Below, in pieces: positions 1 to 11,792 of a stretch of DNA of 64,000 nucleotides. The notes beneath the pieces were generated by a model that saw nothing but the letters and a program-made list of their open reading frames with translations, was not told the DNA's origin and did no database searches. Within the stretch, counting starts at the first letter, position 1, and each line of letters opens with the position of its first letter. This DNA comes from Escarpia spicata (Eukaryota; Annelida; Polychaeta; Sabellida; Siboglinidae), in assembly GCA_963995525.1 (NCBI GenBank), contig OZ023213.1, positions 43,879,719-43,943,718 of the forward strand. Reading direction: 5' to 3'. A program made the translations under genes and the position numbers.

Positions 1-300
1 CCATGTCCCATGCACCGCAGCGAATTGCAGACGCTCAAGACAAAAAAGGTAGTTATTCACAAGAGTTCCCGATATGCTTTTCACCTGTCGGAGAAAGACT
101 GACACAGTGAACGATTTGAGTGGTCCATAATCGGCAGAGGCAATCCAGCCAGAGGCGCCACCGTGAACGAACTGAAGATCAAAATGTATACTGTAATAGT
201 GATAAATGATGATCAAAATACGGTAATAGAGATAAATGATGCTCTTGGTTTATAGCTTCATAGGTGGAGATGTGAGATATTTCATAAAAAAACCACGAAA
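1..300. other. Unassigned non-coding DNA
   Basis: I see no gene, repeat array or recognisable element here. There is only a short local duplication of the phrase gatcaaaata / gataaatgatg around 180-240. Confidence 0.5.
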
Positions 301-310
301 GTGTCAGTGC

Positions 311-475
311 ATGTGTGTGTGTGGGGGGGGGGGCGTGCGTGCGTGCATCTCTCTCTCTCTCTCCGTGTGTGTGTGCGTGCGTGCGTTCATGCGTGCGTGT
401 GTGCTTTGCGAGAACGTGTGTGTGTGCGTGCGTGCGTGCGTGCGTGCGCGTCTGCGTGTATGCGTGTGTATGTGC
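311..475. repeat. GT/GC-rich and CT microsatellite cluster
   Basis: Alternating runs of GTGTGC, GTGC and CTCT, with a short poly-G, give several overlapping open frames of Cys/Val/Arg or Ser/Leu. These frames are a product of the dinucleotide pattern and not genes. Confidence 0.9.
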
Positions 476-589
476 TGCTCCCGGATTGGGTCAATGATTT
501 AGCAAAAGAGATAGAAGGGTACTTTCATCTGGTAGGTAGTGCCGCTTTTTATTACCGAAGGAACATTGAAAACGCATGCTAGATAACAC

Positions 590-1585
590 ATAATTATGTG
601 TACATTTCTTAATGCAAGCACGGCAGCTAGTTCACGTCAAACGAACACGACTTCATGAAAGAGCGGGCAACTAGATGGAGTGTATTTGTCTGTGTGATAT
701 GAAATTAACCTGGGCCTCTGAAGCCGAAGGGAAAACAAAAAAAGATCAAAATCAACATGGAGAAGGTATGTTGAAGCGGAGAGGAACCAACTGCAATAGA
801 GTTCCTTCACGGTCTCGGCTGAACTGATGACATAGGAAGACGGTTGGGTGATGCTATTGAACAATTTCGGCATAACTTCAGCTTTTTGTAATCTGAACGG
901 GGGTACATTCCAAAGGCCTGGGGGGCACGGTCGCGTGGGCCCATTATAAAAGGTCTGCGGGCACGCCAAATTCCTATGGTCTAAAGGGCACATGTCCCCC
1001 AGCCCCCTGGATCCGCCTATGAAAAGAGTGGTTGGTGCACATGCCCCCACACCTTTGGAATGTGGCCGCGCTATGCCCGCGCTAGCCTGACGTGCCCTCT
1101 ATAGACCTTTGTATTGTGTTCTGGTGAGTTGCAGGAGGGAGGAGCAATCGGACATTTTGGTGAGCTTAAAGATGTTGAATGTCGCCACAAAAAATCTTCA
1201 ACAATACCTCTCCTTGTCTTCCGATGTCATGTTCCTTCTCAGCCCACCCAATATTAATTTCGTTCCGGCGCCAGTAAAGATTTTTTGGCAAGCCTGAAAA
1301 GGGGTGTGCAATTGGAGGTTTTGAGCCCCATAGACTACCCACTCTGGGTCCGCCCCTGGAACTCCCTGAGCGAATGTAAAAAAACGTGGTAGACGGGGGA
1401 CAGTGATGGTGCAACTGGCGGGCTACCAAGTCTGCTATATGTTTAACTGAGATATGTATCTTAATCGAGGAATGGAAATTTCAATCACCGTGATTTGTAA
1501 AGTTGTAACGTAAAGTTTTTTTGACAATTGCAACACATTATGTCGGTTGTGACTTTACGGCTCAAAACTGTGATTTCCAAGATGG
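590..1585. other. Non-coding DNA with probable transposon debris
   Basis: No gene is supported. Two stretches (about 905-1050 and 1300-1370) contain the phrases ctggatccgcc and ctgggtccgcccctgg, which look like edges of dispersed elements. The piece 1180-1290 (gccacaaaaaatcttcaaca, then ggcgccag) resembles 5857-6140. This is inference from short shared words. Confidence 0.3.
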
Positions 1586-1589
1586 TGAC

Positions 1590-4411
1590 GATCAGCTACG
1601 GGATGAAGTGTGAAGCATTTGTTGGCCTTATGGACTGGATTGTGGATACGAACTGTGGATGCGACAGACGAAACATAGTAGGTTTCTACACTGCCCTTGA
1701 TTGCATCCTTGCATCCGTACCAGCGAATGACAAAGATTTCCTTCTTGGAGATTTCAACGCTCGTGTAGAGAAAAATGCATACCTATGAAATAATGTCATT
1801 GGAAGACATGTGGTAGGAAACATAAATGACAATGGGGTGCTACTACTCAGCAAATGTGCAGAACACGAGCTGCTAATCATAAATACCACCTTTCGCATGA
1901 AAAATAAGTTCAAAACACCATGGATGCATCCCAGGTCAAAAAGTCAAAACATTGGCATCTGATTGACTATGTCATCACACGTCAACGTGATCGTGTAGAT
2001 GTCCTCATTACTAAAGCAATGAGTGGATCTACAGCCTGATGGACTGACCACAGGCTAATCCGTGCCAAACTAGCAATTCAAATCACACCAAAACACCGGA
2101 AACAACGCGCTACAAGGAGGAGGCTAGATGTGGGCAAACTGAAAGACACAGACGTCAGCCATCAGCTCCAACAGAATCTTGAAGAGAAACTCGCAGATGT
2201 ACCAAAAGAGAATATTTCGGTAAAAAGGAATGGATCTCGCTCCGCAACAACAACACCAAAGTATGAAAAAAAACCACTTGGATATCAAACCACCAAGATT
2301 GGTTCAACGAAAATGATACAACAATCAAGGATCTGATCGACAAGAAACGAGCTGCCTTCGTGGACTGTCAAAACCACAGAAACTGCCTCACACGTAAAGC
2401 AAAACACCAACGCCTGCGTTCCGATGTACGGAAACAAATTCGTAACATCAAGAACCAATGGTGGATAGCAAAGGCCGCCGAAATACAGGAATTTGCTGAC
2501 AGCCACAGGTCGCGTAAATTCTTCAAAGCCTCCAGATATATATATGGACCTATAAGAGGACATACTGCGTCTCTGCGCTCAAAAGATGGTTCCACTCTTG
2601 TCAAAGAAAAGGAAGGCATCCTAAATCGTTGGCAAGAACATTTTTCGGAATTACTCAATCGTGACTCCCGAGTCGAACCGTATACAATCTACAGTATTCC
2701 TCAAACACCGATTAGGACAGAGCTAGACGAACTGCCACGACTTGAAGAGGTGCGCAAAGCCATTTCCAAATGACGAACAACAAGGCCTCTGGTAGTGATG
2801 GCATTCCCAGCGAAATTTACAAGCATGGAGGATAAATCTTAACCAATCACCTACATCATCTCAGTCAGACGACCTGGAATACTGAGGAAATACCCCAGGA
2901 TGTACAGGATGCCATGGTCGTCACCATTTTAAAGAAGGGTGACAGGGCTGACTGTGGCAACTTCCGCGGGATCTACCTGCTATCAGTTGTTGGAAAGATC
3001 CTTGCCAAAGTCTTGCCCAACCGACTACAACCACTATTGGAGAGTATGTTACCTGAAACACAATGTGGTTTCCGACCCACACGTGGCACCGCAGACATGA
3101 ATTTTGCTGCTCGTCAAATGCAGGAAAAAAATTTTTGAACAAAGACGTGACCTGTTCTTTGCCGTTATTGATCTAACTAAAGCATTTGACTATGTGAACA
3201 GAGATACGTTGTGGGGCTGCCTAGCCCATCTGTGTTGTCCTCCTAAATGTGTCTATGCAACTACACGAACATATTAAAGGAAGTGTCTTGCACGATGGTA
3301 ATAAATCGGAACCGTTTGACATAAAGACTGGTGTGAAACGGGGCTGCGTAATTGCACCGACACTCTTTTCTATATTTCGGGCTGCCTTTCTATCACAAAC
3401 AAAGATCGATCCAATCAAGGGAGTGAACATCACATATCATATCGATGGTGGTCTGTCTAAGTTAAGCCGCCTCAGAGCTAGATCGAAAGTGAAAACAGTA
3501 ACCATTGTTCATCTCCAGTACGCGGACGACTGTGCAGTTGTCGGTCACTCAGCACAATATCTCCAGAACACGCTTGATGCCCTTGTAGACGCATATAAGT
3601 TTTTCGGAGTCTCAGTCAATGCAACAAAGACAAACATTCTACACCAACCGGCACAGTCATCAGCCACAACACCACCACCAAACAATATCATAGAAGGCAC
3701 TGCCTTGATAATGTTGACCATTTCGCGTACTTGGGAAGCAACCTGTCCAGTCCAGCCAACATCGATGCGGAAATTCAGTACCGAATAAAGTGGGCCTGTG
3801 CTGCTTATGGAAGACTAAGACGCAGAGTCTTCTCAGAACAAGGACTTAGGACATCCTCTACGATCATTGTTGTGTACAAAGCTGTTGTGCTGTCCACACT
3901 GTTGTATGGCAGTTAAACATGGGCTGTGTATCGTCGCCACATCAAAGCTTTTGAGCAGTTTCAACAGCGCACACTCAGATCTATCTAGAGATTCTGCTGG
4001 CAAGACCGAATGACCAATGCTAGCATTCTTGAACAGGTATACACTACCAGCATTGAGGCCCGCCTGATTAAAACTCAGTTGTGTTGGGCTGGGCATGTCA
4101 GACACCAGAGTCCCAAAGCAATTCCTTTATTCCCAACTTTCCACCGGCAAACGTGCTACCGGGGGCAACAGAATCGTTACAAAGACCAAATGAAAACAAA
4201 CATGAAGAAATGTAACACAGACACGACTACATGGGAAACTGACTGTGAAGGCCGTGTGAGATGGAGATCCATATGCAAAACCGGCGTGGAACATTTTAAA
4301 ATTTACCGCGTAGCATACGAAGCCGAAAAACGACAGCGGCGGAAGGATCGTGAACACGACAAGAATACACTGACGACTACTACCGCTGCTGCTATGCAAA
4401 CATGTGTGTGA
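1590..4411 (+). pseudogene. Degenerate non-LTR retrotransposon (LINE), endonuclease plus reverse transcriptase
   Basis: An intact relative would encode an AP-type endonuclease followed by a reverse transcriptase and copy its RNA into nicked genomic DNA. In order I see an endonuclease remnant ending in the active-site phrase LLGDFNARV near 1740-1770, a basic linker (2340-2560), the pre-RT block GIPSEIYKHGG (about 2800), the RT fingers block KKGDRADCGNFRGI (about 2932-2975), the palm motif QYADDCAVV near 3518-3545, and a thumb/C-terminal region with WAGHVRHQSP and a Lys-rich tail ending at 4411. The frame is broken many times by stops and shifts, so it cannot make protein. The N-terminal part of the endonuclease is missing. 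The clade (RTE-, CR1- or Jockey-like) is not fixed by eye. Confidence 0.85.
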
Positions 4412-4549
4412 GGTGTGTGCGGCTGAATCTGCAAATCTCGAATCGGCCTATTCATTCACCGGTGCACTCATCAGATATAACTTAATATTATCATCATATC
4501 TTCATTATGACTCGGATAATCATACTCGACAATGAGTGCAAGAGACAGA

Positions 4550-4786
<237 letters not shown>

Positions 4787-4799
4787 GCCAAACCAACAT

Positions 4800-5470
4800 A
4801 ATGGTGATGTCATTAAAAACCTTTGTTATAACGGTGAGTGAAAATGTTGGTTTTTATTTCCGTATTAAAAGTGAATTTTTAACGTGAGTGTTACCAACTT
4901 GCCTATTTAATCAGCAATAATCGATTGGGCGCTAAACGAAATGGTTCACAAAGTCATGTTGTATTTATAATACAACTATTTAGATTAGATAACAGTCAAT
5001 TATCAATAGTACTTGAATAAGTTTACACTAACAAAACAATTGTATTGACGCTTAAGACCACAGTACTGGCAGTTGGCTAATCGTAACTCATAAATTCTGA
5101 TATGACGTAGGCTGTTCCAGCTGAACACAGGTACCTCGACGAAGACTTCATAAATAGCTTCATTCTTGGGGCGAGAGCAGATGTGTTAGCGCGTTTACGA
5201 TGCCAATGCTGTGCCAGGATTGTCTCCCGTTTAAGACGTTCAACCCTAGCATCGTTGCACGCGTCATAGCGGCCTTATCGCGCTCTCGTAGCCGCCTACG
5301 TAAGCGGTGTCGGTTGTGATGTAAGCTCTGGTGAGGAGGAATGATGGAGGGCCGAGGCTGTGTTGGCGTGGCATCGAGATTCGAGAAGTGCCGAAGTAGA
5401 GAGGGCGACCAGGCGAAGACAAGACTGGATGTTTAATGCCGAGTAATTGTTATGTCTTCAACATTGTAGT
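4800..5470. other. Unassigned non-coding DNA
   Basis: No tandem repeat or complete ORF. The minus strand of about 5160-5350 has a short Arg-rich open stretch without recognisable motifs, which I do not call. Confidence 0.4.
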
Positions 5471-5479
5471 ACAGTGGCT

Positions 5480-5840
5480 GACTCGTTGTTATAGTGTGTT
5501 GGACTCATGGTTATAGTGTGTTGGACTCATGGTTATAGTGTGTTGGACTCATGGTTGTAGTGTGTTGGACTCGTGGTTATAGTGTGTTGGACTCGTGGTT
5601 ATAGTGTGTTGGACTCATGGTTGTAGTGTGTTTGACTCGTGGTTATAGTGTGTTGGACTCATGGTTGTAGTGTGTTGGGCTCGTGGTTATAGTGTGTTGG
5701 ACTCGTGGTTATAGTGTGTTGGACTCATGGTTATAATGTGTTGGACTCATGGTTGTAGTGTGTTGGACTCGTGATTATAGTGTGTTGGACTCGTGGTTAT
5801 AGTGTGTTGGACTCGTGGTTATAATGTTTTAGACTCGTGA
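5480..5840. repeat. 22-bp minisatellite
   Basis: About 16 tandem copies of a 22-base unit built on ttggactcatggttatagtg. Copies vary mainly at catgg/cgtgg and ttatag/ttgtag. Confidence 0.93.
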
Positions 5841-6170
5841 TTTTCGTACGTAAAAGGCGCCGGAAAGGTTTAAAAAAAATTGAGAATGGGGGTTTAGCCC
5901 CCCAATATTTGTTCGACATTTTAAGATGCTTTTGTGAGCATCATCTTAGTGGCAACATCCCAGATGAAATTGCATCACCTGGTGGTTGATCACTGAAAAC
6001 CGTCAACAAATCTCTCCCGTTCGATAGCAATGCAGTGGTGAGTGAAATTCCGACAAAAAATTGGGACGTCAGCGCGAAAAATCTCCAGCAGCACCCCCAA
6101 ATCCACCTTGCGATGTCAGACAGCGGCTCGGAATGCCGTAGCTCCGGCTCAGCCCCCGAATATTCAACTC
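5841..6170. other. Spacer between two related arrays, possible dispersed-element remnant
   Basis: This holds a small hairpin around gggggtttagcccccc (about 5888-5903) and a stretch resembling 1180-1290 near 6072-6090. No gene. It separates two arrays that share a core word, which suggests the spacer was inserted into or captured by one ancestral array. Confidence 0.35.
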
Positions 6171-6570
6171 GTAGTTTGTTGTACTCGTGGATATATATAG
6201 TGTATTGGACTCGGGTTATTGCGTATTGGACTCGTGGTTAAACAGTGTATTGGATTCTGGTTGTGGCGTATTGGCTTCGTGGTAGGTTAATAGTGTATTG
6301 GACTCGAGTTATAGTGTATTGTCCTATCGCGGAGTCGTAGTAATAGTGTATTGGACTCCAGTTATAGTGTATTGTCCTATCGCGGAGTCGTAGTAATAGT
6401 GTATTGGACTCGAGTTATAGCGTATTGTCCTATCGCGGAGTTGTAGTAATAGTGTATTGGACTCGAGTTATAGTGTATTGTCCTATCGCGGAGTTGTAGT
6501 AATAGTGTATTGGACTCGAGTTATAGTGTATTGTCCTATCGCGGAGTCGTAGTAATAGTGTATTGGAATC
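6171..6570. repeat. 53-bp minisatellite related to the 22-bp array
   Basis: The anchor word gtcctatcgc occurs at 6321, 6374, 6427, 6480 and 6533, exactly 53 bases apart each time. Each unit also holds agtgtattggactcgag, the core of the upstream 22-base unit. Copies between 6171 and 6320 are irregular. Confidence 0.95.
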
Positions 6571-6595
6571 TTGCGCGAACTTATGCAGACATACG

Positions 6596-6845
6596 TATGT
6601 GTGTGTGTGCGTGCATGTGCATGTGCGTGCGTGTTTGTGTGTGTGTGTGTGCTCGCGTGCGTGTGCGTGCGTGTGTGCGTGCGACTGTATTATATTCAGT
6701 AAACATGTATGTGGAAAGTACACTGGATGCATGTAATTATGCAGACAAGCACTTTGATTAGTTGGTTGGTTGGATAGTTGGTTCATCGGTTGGTCGGTTC
6801 GTTCATTGGTTCATTGGTTGGTTTGTTCATTGGTTGCTCGGTTTT
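6596..6845. repeat. GT/GC microsatellite followed by degenerate GGTT repeats
   Basis: Positions 6598-6685 are a (GTGC/GTGT)n run. Positions 6760-6845 are an imperfect ggtt / catt tetranucleotide repeat. No coding potential. Confidence 0.85.
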
Positions 6846-8635
6846 TGGGCTATTTCATTATCGTTCACGTGTCCCTTCCTTCGTGTGTACCGCCATCACG
6901 TGAGGTTGTTTAATAACAATACCTTTGTACTGAGCCGTGTAGATGTCGTGTTTGGTCCACCTGTGAGTAGGTAAGAAACAAAAACGACCGCACAGTCCAC
7001 GGATGAGAACCCCAATGACGAATAACTACAGAAAGAATGGGGTTTCACTTAGTCGTAAACTGCATCGTATAGCTAAATCACTATATCGGGCGTCCAATGA
7101 GTATTCTTCTATATATACTGAATATCCAACCTGTCCTTCTGAGAGATGCTTCAATTTCGTTTTGAAAGATAGTCACACTACTAGCATTTATGCAATTGGT
7201 ATATTTTTGTTTCATTTATTGTCCTTTGTGACAACGAATGCGTTTTATATTCTACATTACTTCTACATTGTTTTTTATCTGTCTAACTTTGTATAAACAC
7301 ATTTTATAACTTTACTTCTGCTTAATATTCTCGTCTAAACTTTTGTGTAATAATAATAATAATTATAATAATAGTTCTTCGATGCGCGATCTCTTGCTTG
7401 AATAGCTAGTCAATGCATTCACAAATTAAAAAGGTAAGTAACAAATTAATTTATTTATAAAGTAAAGTCAAATGAAAATACGTTAAAAAGTTAATCAATT
7501 AATTAGTTAAAACAAATTGTGTCCAAAAAGTGTCCAAATTATGTTTGAATGAATACGATGAATACGTTCGTGTTTGTACACCCGAGCCTTCACTTGTAAA
7601 TCACCCCTAGGGCTATAAGGGAAACATCTAGGCCTACGTATGAAGTTGTTACCCTTTGGGAAGGCATTTGTATTCTTAGCTGTCATACTGTGACAGTGTG
7701 TCTTACCGTCGCTTCAGCAGACAAACGTTTGCCATAGTTTATCTAGCGAAAGCGCTTCACGAATAAATAGATAACATTCGAAAGCAATCACTAGTTGGAC
7801 GATCGATTAATAACGTACCGGAAAATACGCATAGAACACACACCAGTACATGCCTGCGGGTGAGTGTTACACCGTGGGATTTAGAGAACATTTTAAGACT
7901 GTTGTCTGTTCCGTTCCCCGGAATAACCGGCCAAATGTTAACAGGAAGTTCGCTGACTCAGTTGTAGAGTACTCCACCCGACCTTAATTGTGGTTTGCAG
8001 TGTGAGAACCAAGAACGTCAAAGTATTTGTGGGTAGGAACGCGTGCTTCTGTAATAAAAACCAATTACAGTGAATTTTTTAATTGGTTCTTATATAATTA
8101 CTGGTCAGAATTATCGAATTTGTGTTTACAATTGAAACATTTCGCGGGCGAAACTTTCAAATTACGAACACTATTTCAGACTAATTAAGCGCATCTGGGC
8201 GGACAGTGTCACAATGTATTTTTACAATAGTTATTATATAATTAATAACAGTATTATAAATAAAATCTAATGGTATTGTACCAATAAATAAATATGAATG
8301 ATTCCGCGCCCTTTGGAAATATTATCAAACCGGGTTCGATGGTGTAAAAGAAATATATTGCGTCGTTCTCCTAGAGGTTTATTAGACTGTCAACTCCTTT
8401 GAATACACAGGAGTGATCATTTGAAAGTTAAAGAAGGAACAAGACTTGAAACCATTTTGCGTAAGGCACAAACAATCGCAACACTAACGAGAGTAAAACT
8501 ACTGTAGTATGGAAATACATAAAACGTTTCCTAACATCAAACACGTGGTTTACACGGGTTTTGGTATTGCCAATATTCCGAAAATAAGACTAATTGTTAT
8601 CGTTACAAAATACTTTTCCTTAAGTGTGTGGTGTT
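6846..8635. other. AT-rich non-coding DNA
   Basis: I find no element or gene. One 97-codon open frame (7003-7296) ends in a hydrophobic Phe/Tyr/Ile stretch but lacks any recognisable motif, splice context or coding signature, so I leave it uncalled. Confidence 0.45.
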
Positions 8636-8639
8636 TCTA

Positions 8640-8717
8640 TGTACGTGTGCGTGTGCGTGTGCGTGTGCGTGTGCGTGTGCGTGTGCGAATGCGTGTGCGT
8701 GTCTCTCTGTCTCTCTG

Positions 8718-8760
<43 letters not shown>

Positions 8761-9178
8761 GTGCGTGCGTGTGTGCGTTCGTGCGTGCGCATGTGTGTGT
8801 GGGTGAGTGGAAGTAGGGGATGTGGTGGGTGTGGTGGTGTGGTGGTGTGGTGGGTGTGGTGGGTGTGGTGGGTGTGGTGGGTGTGGTGGGTGTGGTGGTG
8901 TGTGGTGTGGTGGTGTGGTGGTGTGGTGGTGTGGTGGTGTGGTGGTGTGGTGGTGTGGTGGTGTGGTGGTGTGGTGGTGTGGTGGTGTGGTGGTGTGGTG
9001 GTGTGGTGGTGTGGTGGTGTGGTGGGGTGGTGGGTGTGGTGGGTGTGGTGGTGTGGTGGTGTGGTGGTGTGGTGGTGTGGTGGTGTGGTGGTGTGGTGGT
9101 GTGGTGGTGTGGTGGTGTGGTGGTGTGGTGGTGTGGTGGTGTGGTGGTGTGGTGGTGTGGTGGTGTGGTGTGGCGTGT
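8640..9178. repeat. GTGTGC, CT and long G-rich ggtgtggt satellite
   Basis: Three arrays run together: (gtgtgc)n at 8644-8700, (ct)n at 8700-8755, then about 360 bases of an 8-base unit (ggtgtggt) mixed with a 9-base form (ggtgtggtg). The last array has almost no C on the + strand. Frames on both strands stay open because of composition and do not indicate genes. Confidence 0.95.
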
Positions 9179-9179
9179 G

Positions 9180-10815
9180 CGATGGCGTGTGCGTGTGTGG
9201 TCACTGTAGTGCGTGTTACATATAAAGATAAGGAAGTAAATTAGCAGTTCAGCAGTCCGTAGATGTGAAGTGAAGGCCACACATAACGAGGTAGCCACTA
9301 TATCGTCTTCGTCGATGTTTGTTTCGCCTCTGAGCAACGGCTATTTTTATTTCCATTAAGCAATGCCTTTTAATGACATGCTTCTAATCCACATGCTATT
9401 GTTCCTGACATGTTTGTCATTTCAAAGTGTCACCGTGTATAATTAGGCTGTCTTCTTGGTAGTCTCCTCCAGTTGTTAACATTTATTATCTGTCCTCTTC
9501 AATCCTTGGGCCTATTTACCGTCGATTTCATTGATTTCTTTTTCTGTTACTAAACTACAATTTTGCATGTGCTTTAATCCACGTGTTTGCTTTTGGTCTC
9601 TTGTGATACAACCCCTCGTCAATGTGTCAATCCATAGAATCTATGTGTCATTTCTGGTGTCTTCCCGATGCAATTAAGTTCACCAGTTATTTATCTTCAG
9701 CTGTTCTGACTTCTGTGCATTATACGTCATACTCTCAACCCACGGAGAACTTTGAACTATTCTCATTTCATAATTAGACTGCTTGGTTATTAGCGAGACT
9801 GGCCCATGCTCGCGAGGCAGCTGTTTGCTCTCCTTGCGGTGGTGCGCGAGGCCTGACCAGCCGCACTATCGTCTACGCCAACTACACGCAGTTTGTCCAT
9901 GGACATATCCACCAGCGACAGCTAGTGCAAACTATTCTGGGCATTAACAAAATACATTGCTCGAGTAAGTAAACGCGCGACCTTGGCCATTCTTGCCACC
10001 AGTGCACTCGACTTTGACGGTCGACAGTGTTGTCTATGGCGTTCTTTCTCTTACTACAAAGCAAGTACTAAAGTAAAATAAAGTTAAGACATTTTAAATG
10101 TTTTGAATTATATATATATATATTTGCATGAGGGATAATGCAACTTTTGGGGCATAACGTCCACCCACTATCTTGCTCTAGGGCTCGAAAATAAGAATGT
10201 CTACATAGCCAGACGGAACACAGCATGCAAGCAGTTCTAAACGCTCATTTATAGAATACGGTCGCAGCAATAGAAATATATGCAACAATTGTTAATCATA
10301 CCTTTGTTCTTTACACATTATAAAAAAACATTGTCCCCACAAGTTGTTGCTGTGAATGTTGCAGATACATCCGCCGGCGTCAGATAACATAAAGTAAACA
10401 ACACACAACTATGTAAATTGTAATTTTTCAAACATTGAACGTTTGTGACAAAACGCCAAAGTATTATTGTGGAACTAAATGCACAGGGTCGGAAATATTA
10501 TAGCTGTCATATGTGTGAACATGAAGCTGAGTAAATGGGTGACAAGTGTATCGCTATGTATACGAGTTGATAACAAATATATTAAATCAAACGCTTTTGT
10601 GGAATAGCATATCAAGGCTAATTAATTGACAATTCCAGTCAAGATTTTAAAGATGTAGCCAATGCCCACCATACACAAGACTGCCAATGATACCATCACT
10701 TTTTAATATGAAATAAGTGAACTAATAATTAATCTCAGTGAGGACAATTTTATTGTATGATATAATGTTAGAAATACCAATGCAGTATATTCAGGTAAGA
10801 TAATGAACCAGTTTC
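9180..10815. other. AT-rich non-coding DNA
   Basis: No gene or array, apart from a short (TA)n at about 10110-10124. Confidence 0.45.
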
Positions 10816-10819
10816 GTGT

Positions 10820-10985
10820 GCTTCCCAGAGAAGTCAAGATGGTGTTAGGTTAGATTGAACAGGTCTGTCAGGGAGTAAAGTGTAAAGCGCCTTGAACAGT
10901 CCTGAGGACTGGATACTGCTCTATTCCTCGTACATTTTAAATGTTACTTGGTAATAAACAGTCTGAATCTGAACCTGAATATAAG
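10820..10985 (+). mobile_element. tRNA-derived SINE, 3' half only
   Basis: Matches the 3' half of the complete copies at 16458 and 41526: gcttcccagagaagtc, then gggagtaaagtgtaaagcgc, then cagtcctgaggactggatac. The tRNA head is absent. A roughly 40-base insertion lies between tactgctctat and the terminal ataagaactta. Confidence 0.85.
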
Positions 10986-11627
10986 AACTTACATTTTTTT
11001 AGTTAAATTGACAGAAATATATCTAAAAGGTCTCTTTCTCCCTTTCCCTCTCCCTCTCCCTCAACTAGTCTTTTTTGTTTTGTTTTGTCTCAAGTTGATA
11101 ATTAACATGACTTTATAATGTTTGACAACTTAGATGTGAATGTCGTGTCATATGGAAAACATTGTGCTTAGTTTGCCCAGAATCGGAGTAGGCATTTTCT
11201 CATGTCCATTTTGAAGGTAGGCAGTAACTTCGCTTAGCGCCTTCGCCATAACACTGGCGCCCCATATCGGGACTACCGGGGAACCAGGAAGTTTTATGAC
11301 GAGCGAAATGCCATAGTGGCGACGTCTGGTGAGCTTCATTGCATTGATCGATTCTTTAACATCGTTTCAACTAAAGCACGATATATTATAAGGTGGTTAT
11401 TTGGTTACGTCTGTCTTTTATTATTGTACGTGACGGTAATTTAGTATTTCTTGCTTCGCGTTCGTCCGAAGTTATGAAAAACAGCAGTTATTATGAGTCC
11501 GCCAGATGGCGAAAGAAGACCGGAAGCAATGACCATGACGCCATCGCTCGGGTGTTTATTTAATTATTAATGCCAAACAACAAAGTGCGACAACCCTTCT
11601 CTTTCTACTCGGTTGGGGCACCGAAAC
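10986..11627. promoter_or_regulatory. Upstream region of the TMEM134-like gene
   Basis: Non-coding sequence with a CT-rich patch (11028-11065) and no clear TATA box. The 5'UTR and promoter presumably lie in the last few hundred bases before the ATG at 11628. This is inferred from position only. A minus-strand open frame at 11148-11339 has no recognised motif. Confidence 0.35.
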
Positions 11628-11792
11628 ATGGCTGGACGCAATAAGTTCAGCATAGAAGATGCGTTCCGGTTTGAAGACGACGACACCTCTCTGCGCGTGT
11701 ATGGCTCAACAACGGAGAACATTCCGCTCACCCCCCCTCGGGACACAGCAGAGAGTGAGCAAGGCCCACTGGCAGACTCGGCCAATTCGAGG
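11628..11792 (+). CDS. TMEM134: TMEM134-like exon 1
   Basis: Encodes 55 residues from MAGRNKFSIEDAFRFEDDD to ADSANSR, acidic and Ser/Thr-rich like the cytosolic N-terminus of the family. It ends in phase 0 at a gtacac donor. Confidence 0.88.

Noticed and set aside
7003..7296. 97-codon ORF as a membrane protein gene
   Set aside because: No homology motif, no splice or promoter context. The hydrophobic tail reflects AT-rich DNA.
8509..9337. Long Trp/Cys/Gly/Val or His/Thr/Pro open frames
   Set aside because: They arise from ggtgtggt and CT/GT microsatellites, in several frames on both strands.
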